Shown here: positions 1 through 5,800 of the stretch, piece by piece
How positions within the stretch are numbered: the stretch's first letter is position 1
How the letters are laid out: each line of letters starts with the position of its first letter
Origin: Candidatus Bathyarchaeota archaeon
GTDB lineage: Archaea; Thermoproteota; Bathyarchaeia; 40CM-2-53-6; RBG-13-38-9
NCBI GenBank assembly: GCA_026394315.1
Contig: JAPKYM010000063.1
Location: 1-7,160 of the forward strand
Direction: 5' to 3'
Length of the DNA: 7,160 nt
Position numbers and translations under genes: made by a program
Notes under the pieces: model-generated
Told to the model about the DNA's origin: nothing
Seen by the model: only the letters and a program-made list of their open reading frames with translations
Database searches by the model: none

Positions 1-310
1 TAAGTTCCGTGTCTCGAACTAGGTATTCCACGGGTCTGCCGAGGACTCCTCCAGCAGCATTAACATCTAGAACGCCTTCTCGAATCCCCTCCATCAATTC
101 ATTTCCATAGTATGCGTAAGGTCCAGACAATGGTGCGGGAACAGCTATCTTGACTGGTTCACCCAGGATGGTCGTGGGTGGCTGGGTCTGAGTCGGAGGT
201 TTCTGTGTTGAGTAGTAGTATCCTCCGCCTACCGCGGCCGCTGCTACTATGCCTGCACCGGCATACTTCAAGAAATTGCGTCTGTTAACAGGTTTCTTTG
301 TTTCTGCCAC
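1..310 (-). CDS. ABC transporter substrate-binding protein, branched-chain amino acid/amide type (partial, N-terminal 103 residues)
   Basis: This is the N-terminal part of a periplasmic-binding-protein-like receptor (Peripla_BP_6/LivJ type) that would capture ligand outside the cell for the LivHMGF importer encoded divergently. The frame opens at a GTG at 310 with an in-frame stop (TGA) two codons upstream, so the start is well fixed. GGAG at 320-323 sits 9 nt before it. A twin-arginine signal is visible: RRNFLK at residues 10-15, then an Ala/Gly-rich hydrophobic stretch to about 33. A Pro/Thr/Gln linker (35-48) follows. The mature domain begins VKIAVPAPLSGPYAYYG (53-69), then DVNAAGGVLGRPVE (82-95), both family hallmarks. 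There is no lipobox cysteine, so the protein is probably anchored by its N-terminal helix. The gene runs off the window at base 1, so ligand-binding residues cannot be examined. The role is confident; the substrate is unknown. Confidence 0.9.
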   Translation of the reverse strand, partial: MAETKKPVNRRNFLKYAGAGIVAAAAVGGGYYYSTQKPPTQTQPPTTILGEPVKIAVPAPLSGPYAYYGNELMEGIREGVLDVNAAGGVLGRPVEYLVRDTEL

Positions 311-319
311 GGATCATAT

Positions 320-323
320 CTCC
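320..323 (-). promoter_or_regulatory. Ribosome binding site for the substrate-binding protein
   Basis: GGAG lies 9 nt upstream of the GTG start at 310. It supports that start and shows that this transcript carries a leader, unlike the probably leaderless cyclase gene. Confidence 0.6.
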
Positions 324-358
324 ACTTCATATTGTGAATACAACCTTCGTTTCATACT

Positions 359-366
359 TTATTTAA
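359..366 (-). promoter_or_regulatory. TATA-box candidate for the substrate-binding protein gene
   Basis: TTAAATAA reads on the minus strand here. At the usual archaeal TATA-to-start distance, transcription would begin near 337. That leaves a leader of about 27 nt containing the GGAG at 320-323. No clear purine-rich BRE is visible. The same bases on the plus strand (TTTATTTAA, 358-366) could also act for livH. Confidence 0.5.
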
Positions 367-382
367 GATTTGATATTCACTC

Positions 383-390
383 TTATATAA
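383..390 (+). promoter_or_regulatory. TATA-box candidate for the livHMGF operon
   Basis: TTATATAA is palindromic and is the best TATA match in the divergent intergenic region. Typical archaeal spacing places the transcription start near 412. That lies after the first possible livH start (404) and just before the ATG at 419, so if this box is used the operon mRNA has a very short leader. Being a palindrome, the box could in principle also serve the minus strand. Confidence 0.5.
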
Positions 391-403
391 TGAAAAGAGT
401 AGT

Positions 404-1297
404 ATGCCTTTGATTATTATGGTGGCGATTGACCCCTCCTACCTGATCACTCAGGTTCTTAATGGTCTAGTATGGGGCTTGGTGCTAGCATTGATCGCTA
501 TGGGACTGGCGTTGATCTATGGCTTGTTGGATATAGTCAACTTCGCGCATGGTGCCTTCTACGCTTTTGGAGCCTACGTTGCCTGGCAGACTCTGTTATC
601 TGGAGGCAACTATTGGGTTGCCCTGTTGACAGTTCCATTGGCAATGATTCTGCTTGGCTTATTCGTTGAGTCAACATTGCTGCGTCGACTCTATGGCCAA
701 GATACTAAGTTCACATTGATCTTCAACTTCGGACTGATGCTGGTCATAGTTCAGACGTGCAGATTCATCTGGGGCGCACGCGGCAAACCTATATCCATAC
801 CCAGTGAGCTGGCGTTCTCCGTCAACCTGGGCATACTCTCCTACCCTGCCTACAGATTATTTGTGATAGCATTGACATCTGCAATTGCTATAGCAGTATT
901 CGTCTTCTTGAGGAAGACGCATGTCGGTATGGCTACCCGGGCAGGCATACAGAATAGAGAAATGGTTCAGGTCCTCGGAGTAAACATCGGCAGGATATAC
1001 ACCCTCATCTACACGATAGGGATATGCATCGCTGGAATAGCAGGGTTGGTTGCATCACCTCTTTTCGGAGTATATCCTGAGATGGGAGCTGAAGTGCTCA
1101 TCCCAGCGTTCGTCGTCGTGGTCGTCGGAGGCATGGGAAGCTTTCACGGCTCAATACTTGCAGGCATATTGGTGGGACAGGTTGCCACCCTCCCAATCAT
1201 CTGGGAGCCAAGAATAGCACAGGTGATGATCTACATCTTCATGGCCATCGTCCTGCTGGCAAGACCAGCCGGGTTATTCGGTGAGCTTGGAAGATAG
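404..1297 (+). CDS. livH: Branched-chain amino acid/amide ABC transporter permease LivH
   Basis: First inner-membrane channel subunit of a HAAT-family importer; it pairs with LivM and is driven by LivG/LivF. Hallmarks are the N-terminal LIYGLLDIVNFAHGAFYAFGAY (residues 38-58), the cytoplasmic coupling segment RAGIQNREMVQVLGVN (179-194) that contacts the ATPase, and GVYPEMGAEVLIPAFVVVVVGGMGS (222-246). The ending is the typical LARPAGLFG. About eight hydrophobic helices span 15-287. The length (297, or 292 from the alternative start) is normal for the family. The start is uncertain: ATG at 404 has no clear ribosome site, while the ATG at 419 (residue 6) fits the TATA box at 383-390 better. It heads an operon, with livM starting 36 nt after its stop. 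Function is confident by family; whether it moves leucine-type amino acids, amides, urea or something else is not readable. Confidence 0.93.
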   Translation: MPLIIMVAIDPSYLITQVLNGLVWGLVLALIAMGLALIYGLLDIVNFAHGAFYAFGAYVAWQTLLSGGNYWVALLTVPLAMILLGLFVESTLLRRLYGQDTKFTLIFNFGLMLVIVQTCRFIWGARGKPISIPSELAFSVNLGILSYPAYRLFVIALTSAIAIAVFVFLRKTHVGMATRAGIQNREMVQVLGVNIGRIYTLIYTIGICIAGIAGLVASPLFGVYPEMGAEVLIPAFVVVVVGGMGSFHGSILAGILVGQVATLPIIWEPRIAQVMIYIFMAIVLLARPAGLFGELGR

Positions 1298-1320
1298 GCC
1301 AGGAGCATACGGAACTGGTC

Positions 1321-1324
1321 GAGG
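1321..1324 (+). promoter_or_regulatory. Ribosome binding site deciding the TTG start of livM
   Basis: GAGG ends 9 nt before the TTG at 1334. The first downstream in-frame ATG is at residue 19, inside the conserved N-terminal region, so this site is the main support for a TTG start. Confidence 0.5.
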
Positions 1325-1333
1325 CTGATTGAT

Positions 1334-2323
1334 TTGGCTCAACGTGAAAAGCTACGGAATATCTTCGGATGGATCAATCAACATCCAATGTATACTCTGG
1401 CGATAATCCTGATTATCATGCCCTGGGTGATGCCCTCATTCACCGTATCCACTGACATGCTCATATTCGGCCTCTTCGCGATGGGGTACAACATCCTACT
1501 CGGCCAGACAGGTATACTGTCATTCGGTCATTCCGTATTCTTTGGTCTCGGCGCCTACGGCACAGCAATGTTCCTCATGAAACCCCAGGCTGTACCGCGC
1601 GTTCCAGCCTCTTGGGGGATGCTTGGGATTCTAACTGGCCTCGCCTTGGCAACCGCAGCTGCTCTGGGTATAGGAGCGCTCAGCCTGAGAAGGAAAGGAA
1701 CCTATTTCTCGTTGATAACCGTCGCCTTCAACATGATGGTCTACTTCATCTTCATTCAGAATCCTCTGGATCTGACTGGTGGAGGCGATGGCATCATAGG
1801 AATACCAACTCCGCCTTTGTTCTTCCTTGAGAAATGGAGGACTCCTGAGACCTGGTATTACTTCTGCATGGTGATTACACTAGCTGCAGTTGCCATACTG
1901 AGGATAATACAGAATTCCCCCTTCGGGGAGGTCCTCAAAGGTATACGAGAGAACGAGGAGAGGGTGATGCTTCTGGGATATGACGTTGCCAGATACAAAC
2001 TGATAAGCTTCACACTCTCAGGCCTATTCTCAGGCCTGGCCGGCTCGCTTCTGGCTTTCCACCTGAACTTCGTCGGTTATGATACGCTCTACTGGATGGT
2101 CTCCGGCGAGGTCCTGATAATCTGTCTTTTGGGCGGCTTCCGCACGTTCTTCGGTCCCCTAGTAGGTGCCATCGCATACATACTGCTGAAGGACGGCCTC
2201 AGCGCAATCACCGAGAATTGGATGATCTTTATGGGCGTGGCAGTCATGGCCATAATCCTAGCATTCAGAGGTTCTGGCATACTAGAGATGGCTGAGAAAC
2301 GCATCTACAGAGGCAGAGGTTGA
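1334..2323 (+). CDS. livM: Branched-chain amino acid/amide ABC transporter permease LivM
   Basis: Second channel subunit of the importer, forming a heterodimer with LivH in the membrane. Family signatures seen are GYNILLGQTGILSFGHSVFF (residues 51-70) followed by GLGAYG, the GGGDGIIGIP loop (149-158), and the cytoplasmic coupling helix GIRENEERVMLLGYDVARYK (203-222). SGEVLIICLLGGFRTFFGP (257-275) follows. It has about nine to ten hydrophobic segments from 20 to 311 and a basic C-terminal tail (KRIYRGRG). The length of 329 is normal. It uses a TTG start with GAGG 9 nt upstream. The stop is followed by a 35-nt gap to the preferred livG ATG, consistent with one polycistronic mRNA. Nothing in it is broken or missing. 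Confidence 0.93.
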   Translation: MAQREKLRNIFGWINQHPMYTLAIILIIMPWVMPSFTVSTDMLIFGLFAMGYNILLGQTGILSFGHSVFFGLGAYGTAMFLMKPQAVPRVPASWGMLGILTGLALATAAALGIGALSLRRKGTYFSLITVAFNMMVYFIFIQNPLDLTGGGDGIIGIPTPPLFFLEKWRTPETWYYFCMVITLAAVAILRIIQNSPFGEVLKGIRENEERVMLLGYDVARYKLISFTLSGLFSGLAGSLLAFHLNFVGYDTLYWMVSGEVLIICLLGGFRTFFGPLVGAIAYILLKDGLSAITENWMIFMGVAVMAIILAFRGSGILEMAEKRIYRGRG

Positions 2324-2346
2324 TCTCATGCAGAATCATATATGCA

Positions 2347-2355
2347 GGGAGTGAG
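2347..2355 (+). promoter_or_regulatory. Ribosome binding site deciding the livG start
   Basis: GGGAGTGAG resembles the archaeal anti-16S consensus and lies 3 nt (from its last G) to about 8 nt (from GGGAG) before the ATG at 2359. This favours 2359 over the TTG at 2320 that overlaps the livM stop. Confidence 0.6.
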
Positions 2356-2358
2356 TTC

Positions 2359-3111
2359 ATGAACCCGATACTAAAGACAGAAGGATTGACGTGCAGCTTC
2401 GGCGGTCTCGTAGCTGTAAACTCAGTGGATTACAGGCTAGATAAGGGACAGCTTGCCTCAATAATCGGTCCCAATGGTGCAGGGAAAAGCACCTTCTACA
2501 AGTTGATCGTTGGCGTTCAGACACCTACCCAAGGTAGAATATACTTTAACGGCGAGGATATCACCGATGTCAAGCCCCATAGAAGAGTCGAGATGGGCAT
2601 CGCGAAGTCATTCCAGATCGTCCAGATCTTTGCTGACATGAGGGTTATTGAGAACATGGCGGTCGCAGCCCAACAGGGCCTGACCAAGGATAGTCGCATG
2701 TTCTACCTATCATCGTGGAAGAATAGCAAGACGATACAGAAGTCGGAAGAGATCCTAGGAAGGATCGATCTTCTGGGCGATAAGGAGAAGAAGGCTGGGA
2801 GCTTGCCGCAGGGTCAGAAGAAGCGTCTTGAGATAGGCATGGCCCTTGCAACCGACCCGTCCCTGCTACTGTTGGATGAGCCTACAGCCGGATCATCACC
2901 TGCTGAGACACAGATGACAATTGACTTGGTGAAGGAACTCAGCAAGGATCTATCGATAGTAATAGTTGAGCACAAGATGGATGTAGTTATGAAACTCGCT
3001 GAACGGATCACAGTGATGCATCAGGGAAGGATAATCGCGGACGGCACCCCCAATGAGATAAGGAGCAACGAACTGGTGAAGAGCGTCTATCTTGGTGGTA
3101 GCGATGCTTGA
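2359..3111 (+). CDS. livG: Branched-chain amino acid/amide ABC transporter ATP-binding protein LivG
   Basis: Cytoplasmic ATPase that powers the LivHM channel together with LivF. In order: Walker A GPNGAGKST (residues 37-45), Q-loop glutamine Q87 in AKSFQIVQIF, signature region SLPQGQKKRLEIG (148-160), Walker B LLLLDEP (169-175) with D173/E174, and switch histidine H205 in VEHKMD. The long insert between Q-loop and signature (about 105-145) is typical of LivG. The signature is LPQGQ rather than LSGGQ, a variation this subfamily tolerates. I chose the ATG at 2359 because of the ribosome site before it and because it gives a normal 250-residue protein; the frame is open to a TTG at 2320, which would add 13 unlike residues. 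Its end overlaps the livF start by 8 nt, implying translational coupling. Confidence 0.94.
   Translation: MNPILKTEGLTCSFGGLVAVNSVDYRLDKGQLASIIGPNGAGKSTFYKLIVGVQTPTQGRIYFNGEDITDVKPHRRVEMGIAKSFQIVQIFADMRVIENMAVAAQQGLTKDSRMFYLSSWKNSKTIQKSEEILGRIDLLGDKEKKAGSLPQGQKKRLEIGMALATDPSLLLLDEPTAGSSPAETQMTIDLVKELSKDLSIVIVEHKMDVVMKLAERITVMHQGRIIADGTPNEIRSNELVKSVYLGGSDA
3094..3099 (+). promoter_or_regulatory. Ribosome binding site for livF inside the livG 3' end
   Basis: GGTGGT lies 4 nt before the ATG at 3104, within the livG coding sequence. It supports 3104 rather than the in-frame TTG at 3092, and an arrangement in which ribosomes finishing livG load directly onto livF. Confidence 0.5.
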
Positions 3112-3796
3112 GGTACGTGACATTCACACATTCTACGGTGACAGCCACATACTCTTCGGAGTGTCACTTGAGATAAAGGAGCAGGAGGTCGTCGCACTTC
3201 TGGGAAGGAACGGCGTTGGAAAGACAACAACGTTGCGGAGCATCATGGGACTTACACCTCCGAAGAAAGGCACGGTACTGATGAATGGAGAAGACATAAC
3301 GCACGAACCTATCCACAGGCGAGCGAAGATAGGCATAGGGTACGTGCCAGAGGACAGAGGGATCTTCCCCGGCCTGACCGTTCATGAGAACCTCACTATA
3401 GCAGCAGACGGCGTAGGCGCACCTGGGGGTAACTATGAGGATGCCTTCAAATTCTTTCCCGAGTTGGGAAAGTATCTTCCTAGCAGGGCCGGACGCTTGA
3501 GCGGAGGGGAGCAGCAGATGTTAGCTGTTGCAAGAGCTTTGGTGGGAACTAAGCATGTTCTGATACTTGACGAGCCCACGCAGGGCTTGGCTCCAAAGGT
3601 CGTTGACAGGATCACCCACGCCATTAAGGGGATTAGTAAAAAGACATCCATCCTTATGGTTGAGCAGAACACTGATCTGGCTTTGCGTCTTGCTGACAGA
3701 GTCTACATTATGAGGGATGGGAATATAGTCTTCTCAGGAGTACCGCAGCAGGTTCGTGATAACGAGGAGGTCCAATCCTACTTAGTTATCTCGTAA
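3104..3796 (+). CDS. livF: Branched-chain amino acid/amide ABC transporter ATP-binding protein LivF
   Basis: Second cytoplasmic ATPase of the importer, dimerising with LivG. Motifs with residue positions from the ATG at 3104: Walker A GRNGVGKTT (34-42), YVPEDRGIFPGLTVHENL (80-97) in place of a canonical Q-loop as usual in LivF, signature LSGGEQQM (132-139), Walker B LILDEPTQGLAP (153-164), and VEQNTDLALRLADR (186-199). In the last motif glutamine replaces the switch histidine, also normal for LivF. The length of 230 fits the family. The start overlaps the end of livG by 8 nt. No oligo-T tract follows directly, so the transcript may continue into the membrane-protein gene 57 nt downstream. Confidence 0.94.
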   Translation: MLEVRDIHTFYGDSHILFGVSLEIKEQEVVALLGRNGVGKTTTLRSIMGLTPPKKGTVLMNGEDITHEPIHRRAKIGIGYVPEDRGIFPGLTVHENLTIAADGVGAPGGNYEDAFKFFPELGKYLPSRAGRLSGGEQQMLAVARALVGTKHVLILDEPTQGLAPKVVDRITHAIKGISKKTSILMVEQNTDLALRLADRVYIMRDGNIVFSGVPQQVRDNEEVQSYLVIS

Positions 3797-3853
3797 ATTC
3801 AACTTGCGCGCGGTGTGATAGGTGTAATGTCCCTCGGCGAACAGTAAGCCCAC

Positions 3854-4483
3854 ATGCATGCCTACGGTGGCACGCGACTGAATTATGGGGCAACTGAAGT
3901 GAAGAGTAATCACGAGAAGGTCGCCAAGGCTATTTCCACGATCTTCAACGCGCCTCTTGTCGCTCTCTACGCTTTTGTATTCTTGGTTCTGTCCTTGAAT
4001 CCCCCGTCGCTGCTACCTCTTCTTGCTATCTGCTCTTTTTTCGTGTGTATCCTGCCATATCTTATGATACTCTACATGGTGAATGCCGGTATTATCCCGG
4101 ATATGTTTGCCTCAGATAGAAGAACGCGAACGAAGCCGTTTCTTGCCGCCGTAGGAAGCTATGCTGGTGGAATGATCGCTTTGATTCTTCTTCATGCGCC
4201 TCGAATGCTGACTGCTCTGATGGCGTGCTACGTGGTCAACTCAATTGTAATGATGCTGATCACTCAAGTATGGAAGATCAGCGTTCATGCCTCAGGCATT
4301 GCCGGTCCGGGCACATTCCTTCTGCATCAGCTTGGAATAGTCATGCTTCCGTTCTTTCTACTTGTCCTTCCCATAGGTTGGGCAAGACTTGATCTGAGAG
4401 CACATACGACGAACCAAGTACTGGCAGGAGCTCTATTGACTATGGGGCTGACGTTAGTTCAAGTGCAGCTGTACCTGAAGTAA
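3854..4483 (+). CDS. PAP2-like integral membrane protein (possible lipid/isoprenoid phosphatase)
   Basis: A 209-residue protein with about six hydrophobic helices (roughly 34-49, 53-77, 97-114, 118-138, 155-174, 187-207). Three polar motifs lie in PAP2-phosphatase order: DRRTRTKP (88-95), KISVHASG (141-148) and WARLDLRAHTTNQVLAG (176-192). In the PAP2 superfamily the H of the second motif and the R...H of the third are catalytic. Here H145, R178 and H184 are present, but the residue four after H184 is Q188 rather than the classical Asp, and the first motif is not the classical KxxxxxxRP. It may dephosphorylate a lipid or prenyl pyrophosphate, or be a diverged relative; this is inference. The ATG at 3854 has no ribosome site, and the GTG at 3899 (residue 16) is a possible alternative. 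It lies 57 nt after livF on the same strand, possibly cotranscribed, with no obvious functional tie to the transporter. Confidence 0.65.
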   Translation: MHAYGGTRLNYGATEVKSNHEKVAKAISTIFNAPLVALYAFVFLVLSLNPPSLLPLLAICSFFVCILPYLMILYMVNAGIIPDMFASDRRTRTKPFLAAVGSYAGGMIALILLHAPRMLTALMACYVVNSIVMMLITQVWKISVHASGIAGPGTFLLHQLGIVMLPFFLLVLPIGWARLDLRAHTTNQVLAGALLTMGLTLVQVQLYLK

Positions 4484-4540
4484 GCAAGACTTGCAGTCGA
4501 TCTCGGGCATTTTCTTCACTACTTAATGACAGTCTGAATT

Positions 4541-4588
4541 GGAAAAGTAGCGAGACCACTTGGCTTCGCCAAGCGGCTCGGGTTTTCA
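4541..4588. repeat. Nested inverted repeat between convergent genes
   Basis: An inner perfect 6-bp stem CTTGGC/GCCAAG (4559-4564, 4568-4573) closes on a TTC loop. An outer stem CGAG/CTCG (4551-4554, 4577-4580) and a further GAAAA/TTTTC pairing (4542-4546, 4583-4587) enclose it. The element lies between the ends of the PAP2-like gene and the cyclase gene. It could fold at either 3' end as a bidirectional transcript-end structure or protect mRNAs. It is not followed by a long T run on either strand, so it is not a classical intrinsic terminator. The rest of 4484-4605 shows only a short pyrimidine tract (ATTTTCTTC, 4510-4518). Confidence 0.6.
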
Positions 4589-4605
4589 AGAGTTGCCTGA
4601 GCTGT

Positions 4606-5322
4606 TCACTCTTCAAGGAGAGCTACTGCTCGTATGGGTGAGCCGGTTCCGCCTCGTATCTTCAGAGGCAACCCAACGTAAGTGAAGCGTTTTCCAGCTA
4701 CCTTGCCAAGGTTGCACAAGTTCTCCGTGTTCATCAAGCCGTATTCGGCGCAGACTTCATGTGCTGGGAAGAACTTCGATGCTGTGTTTTCACATGAGTC
4801 TATAGTGCTTGCATCTATGCCGATATTCAGCACTCCGCGCTTAGCCAGCCAAGCTGTTCCGTCGTAGTCTAGACCTGCATTCTCTGTAAGATACTCCTTT
4901 TTGGGGTACGTTTTCTCGTAATGGCCTGTGTAGAGAAGTATTGTGTCGCCCTTTCTCATATCGTGTTTGGCTTTTGCCAGTGCAGTCTCCAGATCCTTGA
5001 CTGAGATTATTCCTTTGGGCTTGATGTGGGTGAAGTCAAGGCATACGCCTCCTGTGACAAAGTTCTCCACCGCGATTTCATCTATCTTCTTGGCTCCTGG
5101 CTTGTTGCTTATGTGCCAGATGGAGTCGACGTGTGTTGGGCCATGATCGCACATAAGCAGACCGAATGTTGTGTAGCTAAAGTCCCCCTTCGTACCATGA
5201 ACTGTGCCCATTGTCTCTTCATGTGTGTGGAATGGGAAGACTACCGTTTTCAAGTGGCCTGGGAAAACAGGCATTCCGTTGTATATCTCTTGTGTTAGGT
5301 CGATTACTTTCAAGTTAAACAC
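4606..5322 (-). CDS. Cyclase/kynurenine formamidase-like metal-dependent hydrolase
   Basis: A cytoplasmic member of the cyclase family (PF04199; KynB and isatin hydrolase relatives), which hydrolyse amide or lactone bonds with a bound metal such as zinc or manganese. The N-terminus KVIDLTQEIYNGMPVFPG (residues 5-22) is typical. The metal motif is H60-GPT-H64-V-D66-SIW-H70, and a second pair, H188 and E200 in AHEVCAEYGLMNTEN, keeps the 12-residue spacing seen in KynB. The family motif is usually HxGTHxDxPxH, so here GT is PT and the Pro is Ile. The length of 238 is slightly above KynB (about 205-215). The GTG at 5322 matches a TATA-like box 29 bp upstream and would give a leaderless mRNA; a TTG at 5313 with AGGTG 6 nt before it is an alternative. 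Substrate unknown. It is convergent with the PAP2-like gene, not in the liv operon. Confidence 0.88.
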   Translation of the reverse strand: MFNLKVIDLTQEIYNGMPVFPGHLKTVVFPFHTHEETMGTVHGTKGDFSYTTFGLLMCDHGPTHVDSIWHISNKPGAKKIDEIAVENFVTGGVCLDFTHIKPKGIISVKDLETALAKAKHDMRKGDTILLYTGHYEKTYPKKEYLTENAGLDYDGTAWLAKRGVLNIGIDASTIDSCENTASKFFPAHEVCAEYGLMNTENLCNLGKVAGKRFTYVGLPLKIRGGTGSPIRAVALLEE

Positions 5323-5346
5323 CTGGCCCTATGATTCAGTAATCCA

Positions 5347-5354
5347 ATAATTAA
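5347..5354 (-). promoter_or_regulatory. TATA-box candidate for the cyclase gene
   Basis: TTAATTAT on the minus strand is centred about 28 bp upstream of the GTG at 5322. Transcription would start at or within a few bases of the start codon, so the mRNA would be leaderless. No clear BRE is visible; the upstream side is GC-rich. Confidence 0.5.
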
Positions 5355-5366
5355 GATAGCGGGCCA

Positions 5367-5525
5367 GCGCGCCAGTAGCGCGCGTTCAGCCCCAGTTGAA
5401 ATACGCGTAACCTATTTGTCGTACAAGCTACTGATTCTGCACAGAACCTCTCGGAGGGCCCGAGAGATATTACGCTTTCATATGAAGCTTTGTGGGCTTC
5501 GCTGAGATACAAGGGACCAGGGTCC
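5367..5525. repeat. Cluster of short GC-rich hairpins in the 478-bp interval
   Basis: Four short inverted repeats follow one another: GCGCGC-CAGTA-GCGCGC (5367-5383), CTCTCGG-AGGGC-CCGAGAG (5448-5466), GAAGC-7 nt-GCTTC (5484-5500) and GGAC-CAGG-GTCC (5514-5525). Together they could be the helices of a structured RNA, or operators, or chance within a GC-rich patch. I do not recognise RNase P RNA, SRP RNA or a tRNA. The second to fourth hairpins overlap the open frame at 5400-5642, so the two readings compete. Confidence 0.35.
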
Positions 5526-5642
5526 GATAGGACAATCCGCATCATGGACTTGATTATGCTTAACCAGCTTCGGGGGCAAGCGCGCGTGCATGGGGTGCCT
5601 GCCCAGGTTCTCCTTGAGGGATGGTTTGAGGAGGATGCTTGA
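5400..5642 (+). pseudogene. Start-less 80-codon open frame, possible gene remnant or small unknown gene
   Basis: From the stop at 5397-5399 this plus-strand frame stays open for 80 codons and ends with TGA at 5640-5642. The translation reads like a real, mixed acidic/hydrophobic protein: LSEGPRDITLSYEALWASLR, then RIMDLIMLNQLRGQARVHGV, ending LLEGWFEEDA. It has no ATG before 5544. A strong GGAGG at 5453-5457 is followed by no usual start codon; the only options are TTG at 5490 (50 residues), ATG at 5544 (32 residues), or an ATT at 5469. Two oligo-T tracts begin 53 nt after the stop, as expected for a transcription unit on this strand. It may be the 3' end of a decayed gene, a small protein with an unusual start, or an artefact of a structured RNA. 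I recognise no family. Confidence 0.3.
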
Positions 5643-5695
5643 GCGAGGTTGACTGTAGCGCACGTGTGCTAGTTGCATGATTGCAGGTCTAACTG

Positions 5696-5720
5696 TTTTT
5701 TTGGGAGTGCAATTTTTTTT
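5696..5720 (+). terminator. Twin oligo-T tracts, probable archaeal transcription terminator
   Basis: T7 (5696-5702) and T8 (5713-5720) are separated by 10 bases on the plus strand. Archaeal RNA polymerase terminates at such U-rich tracts without needing a hairpin. Both annotated flanking genes are on the minus strand and would read these as A tracts, so the signal implies a plus-strand transcript arriving from the left across 5370-5690. Confidence 0.45.
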
Positions 5721-5800
5721 GAGGGGCTGGCTTGGACCTTTGAAGGCAGAGTTTATGACGAGCGTTATGTGACGGCTGTTATATTTTTTCCTCGTGCTAT

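Noticed and set aside
2320..2358. Extended livG start at the TTG overlapping the livM stop
   Set aside because: The added 13 residues do not resemble LivG N-termini, and a good ribosome site precedes the ATG at 2359.
3092..3103. Extended livF start at TTG 3092
   Set aside because: The ATG at 3104 begins MLEVRDIHTFYG, the normal LivF start, with GGTGGT just upstream.
4520..4600. C/D-box guide RNA or tRNA around the intergenic hairpin
   Set aside because: ATGA and CTGA boxes occur, but they are only about 5 nt apart, too close for a guide, and no T-arm or acceptor pairing of a tRNA is present.
5351..5545. Minus-strand 64-codon frame upstream of the cyclase
   Set aside because: It is antisense to the 5400-5642 frame, covers the cyclase TATA box at its end, has no ribosome site and no recognisable sequence.
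5360..5710. RNase P RNA or SRP RNA gene
   Set aside because: I looked for the conserved RNase P segments and the SRP helix-8 GAAGGGAGCAGCC-type motif on both strands and saw neither; only a loose ACAGAAC match occurs.
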